The position numbers and the translations under genes are program-made. From NCBI GenBank assembly GCA_001931905.2, contig MSJI02000129.1:4859-47272 (forward strand): DNA of 42,414 bases, read 5' to 3'. The first letter of the stretch is position 1. Each line of letters begins with the position of its first letter. The notes under the pieces are model-generated. The model was not told the DNA's origin. It saw only the letters and a program-made list of their open reading frames with translations, and made no database searches. This DNA is from Cladosporium sp. IMV 00045 (lineage: Eukaryota; Ascomycota; Dothideomycetes; Cladosporiales; Cladosporiaceae). Below are positions 20,892 through 32,684 of this stretch, piece by piece.

Positions 20892-23800
20892 ATGAGCGAA
20901 AAGCTGCCTGTCAACGCTGCTCTAGGTAGCGAGACCGCTGCTGCTCTCGCTACCTCGGAATCTCTCGATGGCAAAGATGCCCCAAAACAGATACCTGCAA
21001 TGCAGGCCTATCTGGTAAGCCTTCCAAATATTGCATTGTCGTTAGTGAGACGCGCACCACTGACATTCGCGTCCAGCGTATTTTTTCCTATGGCTCTCCA
21101 ACAGTATCATCTCTCCAGGTCGTCGCCATCTTCGCGGCCTGTGGTTCCGGAGTCGCCCTTGCGCTGGTGAATCTTGTTCTCGGTAACTTCATTACACTAT
21201 TGAGTGAATTCAGCTCGGGACAAGATGTCCCAGCCAACTTCATGTCTCTAGTGAGCAAACAATCGTGTGTGCTAGCTGTTATGTCGCAATGACAGATCTC
21301 GTGATGCTGATGCAAAATTAGGCTCTACTTTGTCTACATAGGCATTGCTCGCTTCGGATGCATCTACCTGTACTCAGCAATCATGACATATACCGCTCTG
21401 AGATTGGGCTGAGAAATGCGCCATGACTATCTGCGTTCCGCACTACGCCAGGACATCAGTTTCTTTGATCATGGCTCTGCTGGATCAATCTCCATGCAAG
21501 CAACATCAAACGGCCGGCTCATCCAATCAGGCACTGCTGAAAAGTTGGGCCAGATGATGCAGGCTGCAACGACTTTCATTGCTGCGTTCGTCATTGCGTT
21601 CGTAAGCCAGTGGAAGCTGACTTTGATATTGGTCTGCATCGTACCCGCCTTGATTCTCATGGTCGGCACTGCAGGAGGGATTGATGCCGGAATCGAAACA
21701 CAAATACTCAAAGTCTACGCTCAAGCCGGTGCCTATGCCGAATCGTCATTAGGCAATATCCGCGCAATTCATGCTTTCAACCTGGCGTCACGAATTGTCA
21801 ATGGATACACGATCTATTTGGATCAAGCACAGACCTTAGGACGAAAGAAGAATGTGCTCTATGGCCTTCTCTTCGCCGGGGAATACTTCGTCATGTTTGC
21901 AGGAATGGGCCTTGCCTTCTGGCAGGGCATTGCAATGATTGCCCGGGGAGAAGTCGAAGGCATTGGTACCGTCTTTACGTAAGCCTTTGCCGAACAAAAT
22001 TCTACCTCGAAAGGCTGCTAATCTTGGCTAGTGTCCTGTTCTCTGTTGTCATAGCAGCAGCTATGCTAAACTCCGTCGCTCCCAACATGGTCACTTTCAC
22101 CAGAGCAGCAACGGCCGCCTCTGAGCTGTTCGCTCTCATTGATCGGACTTCCGAGATCAATCCTTTCGATCCAGCTGGGGAAAAGCCTGCGAGCTTGGAT
22201 GGATGTATCGACATCCGTGGACTTACATTCAGCTACCCAACTCGATCAGACGTCACTGTCCTGGATGACTTCAACTTCTATATTCCTGCAGGCAAAGTGA
22301 CAGCCCTAGTAGTGAGTATCCCGACAAAATGCGCTTTCTTGATAAACGTTTCTCTAAAAGTCTACAGGGATCTAGTGGTTCTGGGAAAAGCACAATCATC
22401 GGCCTGCTCGAAAGGTGGTATGATCCAAGCCGTGGTGAAATTTCCCTCGATGGTACTCCTCTCCAAAACCTCAACCTACAATGGCTTCGCACAAATATGA
22501 GGCTGGTACAACAAGTGAGTTCCGTGCAGCCAGCAACAAAGGTTGTCGCCACCTGCGAAGGCTGACTGATGTCAATGCAGGAGCCCGTTCTTTTCAATGG
22601 GACAGTGTTTGAAAATATATCGAACGGCCTCGTCGGCACCGCATGGGAGCATGAACCACTGGAAGACCGACGAGTACGCGTCAAGGATGCGGCCAGAACG
22701 GCATTCGCGCATGATTTCATCGAGAACCTGCCAAAACAGTACGACACGCGCATTGGCGAGAGGGGAGGCCTTCTGTCGGGTGATCAGAAGCAGCGCATTG
22801 CCATTGCACGCAGTATCATCTCCCAACCAAAGGTTCTTCTGCTTGACGAGGCCACCAGCGCCTTGGATCCGCATGCCGAGGCTATCGTTCAAAAAGCACT
22901 CGACAAAGCATCGAAAGACCGGACCACGATCATCATCGCCCACAAACTCAAGACAATCCAAGCTGCCGATAACATCGTTGTCATGAACCAGGGTAGAATC
23001 ATCGAACAAGGGAAACATGTTGAGCTCATTGCCCGTGGCGGCGCTTACTCGAGCCTGGTCAGAGCTCAAGATCTATCTCTTAACGACGATACCTCTGACG
23101 CGGAATCTTCTCATGAGGATACACGTGAGTTCGTTCTCGAGAAGAGTGTGTCTCTCGGTCGCCACGATACCAGCACAAAAGAGAACTTAAGCCTGCTTAG
23201 AAAGCGAGAAGATTATGGACTTGCCTCGGCCCTGGCATCCTGACTACTGCTGCTAAACTCGTACGAGCTACGCCAGATCTGAGATGGTGGTACATCCTTG
23301 CCTTGCTCACTAGCATTCTAAGTGGTAAGTCAAATAAAGCGCGCGATGTTCCCGATTCTCCCACGTCATACTAAAAATGATGCAGGCTTACGGTCATGAC
23401 GTCCGAAAACGAATGTTCTCATCTTACCTCCGACAAGATCTGCGCTTTTTCGATCGGCCAGAGAATACCGTTGGATCGTTGACCAGCCGACTCGACTCGG
23501 ATGCGCAGTCTCTGTTCGAGCTGATGGGTTTCAACATCACCCTCATCATGCTCTCCGCTGTCACCATCATTGCCTGCTCAATCCTCTCGATTGCCGTGTC
23601 GTGGAAGCTCGGGCTTGTGGGTGTCTTCGCAGGCACCCCTCCCATGATCTTTGGAGGCTACATCCGCATCAGGATTGAGACGAACATGGATGCCGATATC
23701 GACGCCAAGTTCTCAAAGAGTGCGTCAATAGCGTCCGAGAGCGTAACGGCTATCCGTACCGTCTCCTCGCTTGCAATCGAGAATGATGTTCTGTTGCGGT

Positions 23801-25003
23801 ACTCCAACGAGCTTGACTCTGCCATATCCGAATCTCGGGTGATGCTAGCATCCATGATTGCATTCTTTGCTTTTACCCAATCGATCGAGTTCTTTGTCCT
23901 CGCCCTTGGGTTCTGGTAAGCTGTTGATTGTCGACTCGCACACATAACCTCACGCTAACGCTGCTCACAGGTGGGGTTCGAAACTCATCCTTGCGGGAGA
24001 CATCGACTTCTATCAATTCATAGTCTCTTTCATGGCTGTTTACTTTTCTGGTCAGGGTTGTGCAACCATGTATACTTTTGCAAGCAGTGAGTTTGATTTT
24101 ACCCTACAGACAAGCAGCTACTGACAACAAGCAGGCTTCACCAAAGCAAATGCTGCTGCTAATTACTTCTTCTGGTTATGCGACCTTGAAGGCACAGTCA
24201 GGGAGACGGATCAGAACAAAGATGTCGTTCCAGCGACCGGGTGTTCGTCGTTTGAACTTGACAACGTCCAGTTTGCATATCCTCTCGCACCCGACAACCG
24301 CGTTCTCAAAGGCGTCTCGTTGACCATCAATCCTGGCGAGTTCGTTGCGTTTGTGGGCGCATCGGGTTGCGGCAAGAGCACGATGGTCTCTCTGCTCGAG
24401 CGATTCTACGATCCGACCACTGGTGGAATTGTCATCGACGGGGCCAACAATCTCACCGACCTCAACCCACGACTGTACCGTCGCGCTGTTTCTCTGGTTC
24501 AGCAGGAACCCACCCTGTTCCCTGGCACCATTCGCGAAAATGTCTGCATGGGCATTGACCAGGATGACATCGAAGAGATCAGCATCGATGACAACGCCGT
24601 GGAATCTGCATGCCGAGCAGCCAATGCCTGGAACTTCGTCAGCTCGCTCCCTGAAGGCCTAAATACGCCTTGCGGCACAGGAGGTGCTCAGCTTTCCGGT
24701 GGACAGCGGCAGCGCATTGCGATTGCCAGAGCGTTGATTCGCAACCCCAAAGTCATTCTTTTGGACGAAGCCACCAGTGCTTTAGACACGGAATCCGAAA
24801 AGATCGTACAGGCTGCGCTCATTAATACGGCCTCTGCAGGCAACATGATTACGATCGCAATTGCACACCGACTGTCAACGGTCACTAATGCAGACCGCAT
24901 TTTCGTTTTTTACAATGGGAGGATCGTCGAGGTGGGTTCTCATCTGGAGCTTCTCGCACAGGGCGGGTTATACACAAAAATGTGCGAAGCGCAGAATCTT
25001 TGA
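20892..25003 (+). pseudogene. ABCB/MDR-type ABC transporter, decayed copy 2
   Basis: Colinear with the intact gene at 8031-12371, with clear lesions. (1) A CGA to TGA nonsense codon at 21410-21412 (LGRE becomes LG-stop). (2) The NBD1 signature LSGGQ reads LSGDQ (22782-22784). (3) A 1-nt deletion near 23229 (GCTACTGG versus GCCCTGG) shifts the frame after YGLAS. (4) A 222-bp deletion at 23324-23334 between two GGTAAGTCAAA copies removes the 170-nt exon 7, whose loss also breaks frame. Even so, NBD2 (24320-25003) and the exon 8 region remain open, suggesting recent decay. Splice sites of most other exons are kept. Confidence 0.9.
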
Positions 25004-25577
25004 ACCCTCGCTGTACAATATAGAAGCCAGCAATTTTTAGCTTTCGGATACTGTATGTTAGTAATTCAGTTTGTACTGCAATACATGGCCTGGCTCTTGC
25101 AAAAGTTGAACCATGTCTTCTGAATCTTTGCAAAACTGGAAGGTGACTACGCTAATTTGATAGACTCGCCTTCAAAACTCGCTTCATCGCCGCCGTTGCT
25201 GCCAACAGATCGACCGTCCGTTACACTGCTGCGTTCTCGAGGCAAAGTCACCCTGATATCCGACCTTTTTGGCCTTCGTACGTTTCTTCCTTGGGCCGAT
25301 TAGCTAAGCTCTGTTGCTTCGGTGAACTCCTTGCAAAAGATGACATGGCGCATCATTGCCACGCATTATCTCGTGGAGAGCTGGTCGAACAGCGTCATCT
25401 TTCACGGTAATTCTATCGCGCTATTGAGGAAAGAAAAGCCGAGGGGAAAAAAAGGAAAGCATCGCCAAAGTTTGCGATTCGTAAGTATACAAAATACTCA
25501 AGGTGTCGTGGTCGTGCCTGGTGAGTACATGCCTCGTACTTCAACTGATCACTCTCGAGATCACTGGCCTATTCCGT
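25004..25577. other. Convergent intergenic region (copy 2)
   Basis: 574 bp between the decayed transporter and the regulator; nothing recognised. Confidence 0.6.
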
Positions 25578-28220
25578 CTAGGTACAGGTTAGATCCGCAT
25601 CTTGAAGTAGCTCCATCGACGCCTGGTTGTTGTAAAACCAATCTTCCAGTTGCATATTATCACCCATCCAAAGCACTGGATCCAAGGATTGCTGATCAGG
25701 CAGGGTTGCACCAATGCCAGAGTGCATTTCATTTTGTGCTTGGTAAATTCCAGCTCTGGGAAACCCCAAGGCGGTCAATTGTGCATCCATTGATGATGCA
25801 GAAGGCGCTCCGCTGTTATTGTGCAGGCCGACTTCGATGTAGCGGGCAGCAATCTTGTTTAGTACCTGGAACAAGCGGTACATTTTGGCGGCGGGCTCGG
25901 AGACATCGGTCGCTGCGTGAATGGAGCTCACGAATGCATCGAGGCGGACTGAATCTGTGTGATCTCGAGTCTCCATGACATGGCAAAATATGACAATGAA
26001 AGGAACGAATGGCGCAAACAGGAGTGTCCTGGGAGTGTTAATTTGGCATGCAAGGAGGCCCGTGCCGTGGGGATAACATACCAGTTGACGTAAGCTGAGA
26101 AGTAAATGCCGTTTGACCGATGTAGGACTGCAATGCAATCGTGATGTCGATCCAGGGTTGCTCTCGCTGCTTCGACGCAATCGACATTGAATGTAGTGCA
26201 AGACCGCACATCGCTTGGGGCCGCTCGAAATACGTGGGTAAATAGTGAAAGTCGCAGGATCTCGTCGGAGATGGCCCAATAATCCAACAAGTTGTCGCCC
26301 GACTTTTGTTTTGCAAGCTTGAGCCATTTGCTCTGAGAGGTATTAGTCGTTCAATTGGTCACACATGAAGATGTTGAAGCTATGACCTACCCTCGTCTTC
26401 TCTGTTTCTTGTGCAATTTCATGCAAGTCCGAGGCTAAGAGTTTGACCCTCGACTGCCTCACTTCAGCAGGCTGCGTAAGCGATGCAGGAGAATAGAGCA
26501 TCTCGTATATATTGCCCTGGCACCTCGCAGTCTTGGTCCACAAGACGTAGAATGCAAGAACTGGTTCCTGGTCGTCGCTAGGTGGGCAGGGTGGGGTTGT
26601 GGTTATGTCCCAATCTTGTATTGTCGAGGCTCTGCCTAAACGTAACGACAGGCTTTTGTCGACGTAGTAAGCTGTCCAGAAGAGGAATTCCGCATACCTG
26701 GGGCTTACTGAATACTGAGTACTCTGGGTCGGCATTCTATGATAGCCCAGGGTTTGGCATAATTCTGATGCTTTCGAGGACAAGGACCAAGAGAGAGAGC
26801 AGGTCGAGAACTCGATAGAATAGAATGCCTGATAAACTGTCAGTGGCTTGTCTAGTCATTGCGGTGAACGAGACGTTCTCCAAACAAAAGAGCTGCAATC
26901 ACATTGGCAGACGCTGGTAGATGGAGGGGCATTTCGGCTAGCCCTGTCTCAAGATTATCTCGGCAAAGACGTGCATACGCCATGTTGCGCTCTTTTTCGT
27001 CTTGTGGTATCTGAGCGGTCAAAGCATGGTCTGAAAATAGCGAGTAGAGGCCAGCGTTGACGCTGATGAAATCGAACGGCGACGTGTCTTCCGAAAAATA
27101 GACATTGAGACACAGATCACCGAAAGACTGCATCACAACATACTCGTACACCCACCCTGCCCCAGCGAGGTGTTGGACTTGTAAGGGAGAGCATCAGTCG
27201 CACGTTTCCAGGCACGGTGCCTCTAAGGGTTGGAATACGCACCTTCTGCTTTGCGGATCAGGGTCACGGCGCTTTGGATGGGTGGCAAATCGAACTTTTT
27301 CTGATTCTTATACCGCGGCACCCTGGCGTTTGGCAGGGCCGACTCTCGTGCTTGTGGCTTCTTACTCGAGGCGTCAGCGATATGCGAGAGGCTGTCCATA
27401 GTCATTTGGATTTCCGGATCAGATGGCTTGGAGCCAACGAAAGTCTGCAGGAAGTTGTTCACGAAGACCGAGTGCGCAGACAACGAAGATTCCCCTTCCA
27501 CGACTGTCGTTCTTGCCGTCTCCGATGGATGTGATTGATCCTGGTAAGGCAAGACCGAGGGTTGGATTATTGGAGGATGTGATGCTTCGCTCACAGCATT
27601 GTCAGTATCTCTGGTGGTGGGGCCATGGGTCTTGATGTCTTTTAGCAAGGTTGTGATGTCTTCCAGACGGTGTTCGATGGAGTCAATCTTTCTCTCACTA
27701 GACGAGCGCACTAGCATCAGCCTAAAGACGAACCTGGAGGTATAGCACGTGGAGCGGAGGTAGGAAAAGAGGCAAGAACTTGTGTCGTGATGAACTTACT
27801 ACTGCGGTGTGAGCAGGATGCGTGTTCGTTTCTCCCTGCGCCTGACGGCGGAATAAACACACTTGATATCGGCACGCCGACATGGGAGGCATGGTGATTC
27901 TTTGTCGCAACGGATCTAATGGGATGCTTTTAGCGCTGTTGACCAACTCCATGTAGACCTCCACGACCCCCGAGACGCTCTACCGCTAGTCGACATGCGG
28001 ACACCTGACGAGATAGCAGAGGCAGGACAAGCACACCTTTCGACTCCGGCAGGCCTCACACTATTGTTCCAAAGTCAGCATGACAGGGCCGAGGAGGAGA
28101 ATATGGTCGACTGACCGCACCGCGGGCCACGGCGAGAGGCTCTGGGTTGTGAGAAGACGACGCTCCAATGGATTCGGGCGTCTCGCCCTGGTCGCTCGGT
28201 GAGGATCGCGAGTCATCCAT
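25578..28220 (-). CDS. Zn2Cys6 fungal-specific transcription factor (copy 2)
   Basis: Exons at a constant offset of 12624 from copy 1: 28220-28116, 28060-28037, 27915-27803, 27721-27243, 27177-26879, 26828-26391, 26332-26082, 26028-25578; 2160 nt, 719 aa. The zinc cluster is intact (CEACRSRK, then RCDKESPCLPCRRADIKC), as are the coiled-coil stretch and Fungal_trans motifs. The C-terminus stops earlier (MELLQDADLTCT) than copy 1 (MELLQGADFTSTWAE). The same GA-AG intron (26829-26878) is needed. Nothing in the sequence marks it as dead, so two expressed paralogues are possible. Confidence 0.85.
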
Positions 28221-28809
28221 GGGCGAAGAACTATTCGCTGCAGAGCGCGAGACTATCAGAGTGCGGTGGATGGTTTGGCCTACGCAGTTTGGAGTTTAGC
28301 AAGGCAGGGTAGAAGGAATCGCGGTGGAGCTGGAGGGCGAGAGCGTGGCGTGGCCCGTTGCTCCCGGCGTCCGTTCGTCTCGGCGTCCGCTTGTCCCGGA
28401 GTCCGCCGGGTATGTCTCTTTCAAAAAGTCCTGCATGTCTGGCCAATCCCACGCGGTACCTTCCCCGCTGGTTATCCAACGCTCACAATGAGAAGTATCT
28501 GACGACTTCCATACATCATCACCACACCACCTAAGAGAGAGGGTATATCGGCATGATGGCGTTGCACTTCCTTCTACGTCAAAGCTTGTCGATAATGATC
28601 ACTTCCTCGCAGCCTGATTATCGTAGATAACGCAATGAAGACTGTCATTAACGTAAGATGGATCACCAATGCTACTTGTATAGCCTATAGGTACAGCTGA
28701 GATCTTTTGTCGAAGTCAGTGTGCTTGGCTTTAGACAACTCGCCATACCTTGAACCTTTCACGATTATTCTCTGCCGTCGAATTTTAGCAATCACCATCA
28801 CGCGCCAAC
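28221..28809. promoter_or_regulatory. Divergent promoter between regulator and trehalose phosphorylase (copy 2)
   Basis: 589 bp between divergent starts. CCAAT is conserved (about 28666-28670), but the TATA-like element has changed to TATAGGTA (28686-28693) compared with TATATATA in copy 1. Confidence 0.5.
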
Positions 28810-30963
28810 ATGGTCAAGCGTGCGACTACCTCTGATTCCGACCACGAATTCGCCTGCCCCGCCAGCGCAGCAGCAGCAAAGCGTCAAACACATCAAGACG
28901 ACGAAATTCCCTCTCCTGGGGCTCCATTGACCAGTTTATGGCTGGGTCTTGCTGCGGAAAGACTAGACAACGGATGTGTCAATGTCGGCTACGCTTGCCA
29001 CGACGGAACGTATACCATGGACTCTGCGATTGATGTCTTGGAGGAAGATACTCAGGAGTCAATGGTATACTACTTGATCGACAGGATTGATACGTATGCC
29101 AGGGCTCATGCGTACAAGTTCATGGGCGCTGGAATAGCGGAACAACTTCTGGAACTGTGTCCCAATCTTAAATCTCGCTTGTGGGCAGATCTGGACGTGA
29201 TTCCTGTCGCTTGTAGCAGGGAGTGTAACTCCGGTGAAGTGGACGAGGTCGCAGATTCCATGGCAAGAAAATGCGTCTTGTGAGTCTTCATGTGGACTAT
29301 GTCGACATCCACTCAGTGCTGACTTGATGCAGGGTATTCGCACCAGACCGCCAACTACGTTTGCACGTTGGACATCACAATGATGTCAGAGCGGATCTGG
29401 AAGGCCGAGCTGGATTCGCAACGATTGGACAATACTTAGACAACTCAGACCTGGAGACGAAGCGTATGACGGAAATGTATGCGAAGTCTGTCAAAGAACG
29501 CAAGGAGAAAATCGCTTTCTTCAGCGCGACACCCCGCGGTGGTGGAGTGGCTCTTATGCGCCACTCGCTCCTTCGATACTTCAAACTGCTAGGAGTAGAT
29601 TGTTCATGGTGAGCTAAGTCGTTTAGAAGCCCTGAAGTTATGGTGAATTTTGCTGACTGAGTTTAGGTGGGTTCCGAATCCCAAGCCGGCAGTCTTTCGC
29701 ATCACCAAGACCAATCACAACCTACTCCAAGGTGTTGCGAAGGACGACGAACGATTCACGTCTGAGAGCCGCGAGATGGTAGACACATGGGGTATGGACA
29801 ACGCTCAGCGCCTCTGGGTGCAAGAAGGATACCCGCTGGCTCCACGATCAAAGGGTGGTGCTGATCTCGTTGTTGTCGACGATCCCCAAATGCCAGTGCT
29901 TGTATCGATCGCCAAATGTCTCGACCCTGACCGCCCAGTCATCTTCCGCTCTCACATACAAATGCGCTCTGATTTGATCCAGGATCAGGATTCGGAGGCA
30001 CACGCAGTATGGGCTTGGATCTGGTCACACGTCGAGAAGGCTGACATGTTTGTGGCTCATCCAATCAGCAAGTTCGTGCCAGCCGAAGTTCCCAAAGACA
30101 AAGTGGCGTATATGCCTGCTACCACTGACTGGATCGATGGCTTGAACAAGCCGCTCTCTTCCGAGGCTACACGATCTTATCTCGACGAGTTCAATTCTCT
30201 GTGCCAAAAAGAGAATCGGACTTCTCTTGCTTTCCCCGAGCGCGATTACATCGTGCAGATTGCCAGATTCGATCCATCGAAGGGATTCGATGACTGCCTG
30301 GCTGCCTATGCACACTTCAGACACAGCTCCCCCTTCTGCAAGGGAAAACCATCGGCCCAGACTCCGCAGTTGCTGCTTTGTGGTCACTCTTCCGTCGACG
30401 ATCCAGACGGTTCGATGATCTTCCAAAGCATCACCGATACCCTTGAAATCGATTACAGTGAGTTGAAAGACAGTGTAATCGTCATGCGTCTCGGCCCGAG
30501 CGACCAGTTGCTTAATGCGCTTCTTCGCTGTTCCCGCGTGGTCCTGCAGCTATCCACCAGTGAAGGATTTGAGATCAAGGTCTCCGAGGCTCTGCACAAA
30601 GGCATTCCTGTCATTGCACGTCATGTTGGTGGCTTACCACTACAGGTTCAACATAACAAGAATGGCTTCCTCGTGCAGAGCGAAGATAGGGAGACTGAGA
30701 TCCGAACCGTCGCGGAGCACCTGCACACACTGTTCTCCGACAAGCAGACGTACAAACAAATGAGCGAGTACGCAACATCCCACATCAGCGATGAAGTGGG
30801 AACTGTGGGAAACGCGGTCTGTTGGATGTACTTATTGGATCGCCTTACCGCGAACGAGCCACTGCAACCACATGGAAGATGGGTATGGGACCTAGCAGAA
30901 GAGTATGCAGGTGGTGCGAATCTGGACGATGGAATGAAACTACCCAGAAATTTGACGACCTAG
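28810..30963 (+). CDS. Trehalose phosphorylase (CCG-9-type, GT4 family), complete
   Basis: Three exons: 28810-29279, 29333-29608, 29667-30963; 2043 nt, 680 aa, in the family's normal range. Fungal members catalyse reversible phosphorolysis of trehalose in the cytosol; the Neurospora relative is clock-controlled gene 9. The N-terminal domain holds VGYACHDGTYTMDSAIDVLE and YYLIDRIDTYARAHAYKFMG. The GT-B core includes HVGHHNDVRADLEGRAGF, ATPRGGGVALMRHSLL, FRSHIQMRSDLIQ, IVQIARFDPSKGFDD and the GT4 EX7E motif in SEGFEIKVSEAL (Glu about 548 and 556). Both introns are GT-AG and phase-consistent. It is the only complete copy in the window. Confidence 0.92.
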
Positions 30964-32684
30964 GAAAACTTGTACGTTGATAGGAATTCGTTTCTTGTTA
31001 CCAGAGACTGAATGAACGGGAGAAGGGAAAGCGCTTTCATCTCGCAATAAGCCTAAAGAGCTGTTAATACGTGTATAGTCATCTAACTGCTATGGCATAA
31101 TCTTCTCCCCCCATGCAATCCCAGACAGCTCCCAGATAATGGCTTGTTTTACATTACCGCAATGGAAGATGGGCAATCTAGGGCATTCTGATACCTTTTG
31201 CGCCGTCATGTTCGAGCAAAAATCCCTGCTCACCTGAGCGAATGGATGCACTTGGCCGTCTAGCACTCAATTTCGGCCAAGAGATTGTGGTTTATCACTT
31301 ATCAAGGTTCCGTGCAGTCATCTTGGATATGTCCCTGGAACCAGCATCTTAAGCCCGAAAAGATAAGTTAACTTACAGTAGCTTCACCAAAGGGAATTAG
31401 ATAGCCACTGGTCAAACCTGACAATACGCAAGGTGCGCAAAGAAGAGGCAGTTGACGACGTGGGAGCTGCACTCGGGGGTGTAGAGCCAATCCGAGACTT
31501 CGGGGAGTGCTGCTTGCAATGAATGATATTCATGTATTGCTAAATACATGTATCCATCGCAACGCGAACAAAGTCATCTCGTTTCAAGGCCGTATTACAA
31601 AGACTTCACTCGTGCAGCCACTCCACTTCAGGCCTCTGCTAGTGCGGATGCTGCCTGAAGCTGACCAATTCTCCTCGTTCCGAACCCGTTCTAGAAGCGA
31701 AGGAGGAAACCCAGTCTCGTTCTCCATAGCATCGGCTGAATTGCTAAATTTCGGTCTTGTGGGCGACAGCGACGGCACCACGCGGCTGTCAGTAAAAGCC
31801 GCGACGAATAATTCAAACTATGTGTCAACGTTACGAAACCCCAACATGGAGATCCCTTCAATTACCAAAGCGCTCCGTGGAGACTCCTCTTCTCCCCAAC
31901 ATGCCCCGTTGCCCGTGACTAACAAGGTCGCTGTAGGTTTCGAGATGGATTCCGTAGTGGATGTGGTGCATAACCCGACATGATTCCTGGCCACGGTCTT
32001 TCTCTTTCCCCGTCAGCCCTTGATGCTGCTGCAGTCGAGGAAAGCATCTCTCGCCCAAGATCAGCGTCACTACTGTCGGTGGCGGCCAGCCAAGGAGAGA
32101 CAAGCTTTTCGAAATTTCCATGCTCCAAACACAACGTGGCGTCGTGGCATCCTCCGGGCCGATGAAATCTGCACGGCCCTGTGGTCCCTCTCCGCCCAGG
32201 ACATGAGAGCACACAAACGAGATCATTCTTCGCTTGTGTGGCAAGGGTTTCTCGCCTTGAAGGCGAGATAAGACGCATGTCTGATCCAGGAGTACGAACC
32301 GTGGAAGACTGCCTCATTGGCATGTTGGGGCGAGGCATGACTCGAGACAAGAAACGCGAAGACACGCGAATAATCTCTAGGCTATCGTGGCGCCGAGATA
32401 CGAAGTTGCGCCGTTACCCAAAAAAGAAGTCTGTGCCGACTCCAAGTCGATAGCCGACGTCCTGAACTCAATCCCGTTCGTGGACGCCCACGTTTCGCCA
32501 ACGCCGTTGACAATCGGTATTTGGTCATGGCCTGTCTTACCCTCATTGGTCGTTTGCAATGGAGAAGCAAGCCAAGCGTAACCAGAACAGATGCGAGACA
32601 GGTATTACAACGTCGCCTCGCCTTCGAGCCCTTTCTCTCACTTCCACTTAGTCCTCCCATTCCACTCTGCCGCCTCAGACAATC
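30964..32684. other. Intergenic region, no gene recognised
   Basis: About 1.7 kb with several overlapping ORFs on both strands (largest 31507-31983), none resembling a known family. It ends with the promoter of the amino acid transporter. Confidence 0.5.

Larger units (their letters stand above)
17873..29204 (+). repeat. Segmental duplication, copy 2
   Basis: Colinear with 5022-16584, same orientation. Copy 2 is about 230 bp shorter, mainly because of a 222-bp deletion in the transporter. Homology can be followed to the point where copy 1 is interrupted by the gap (16584 = 29204), so copy 2's right limit may lie further on. Confidence 0.93.

Noticed and set aside
31507..31983. 158-codon ORF downstream of the trehalose phosphorylase
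   Set aside because: No recognisable motif or domain, and equally long ORFs overlap it on the other strand; not supported as a gene.
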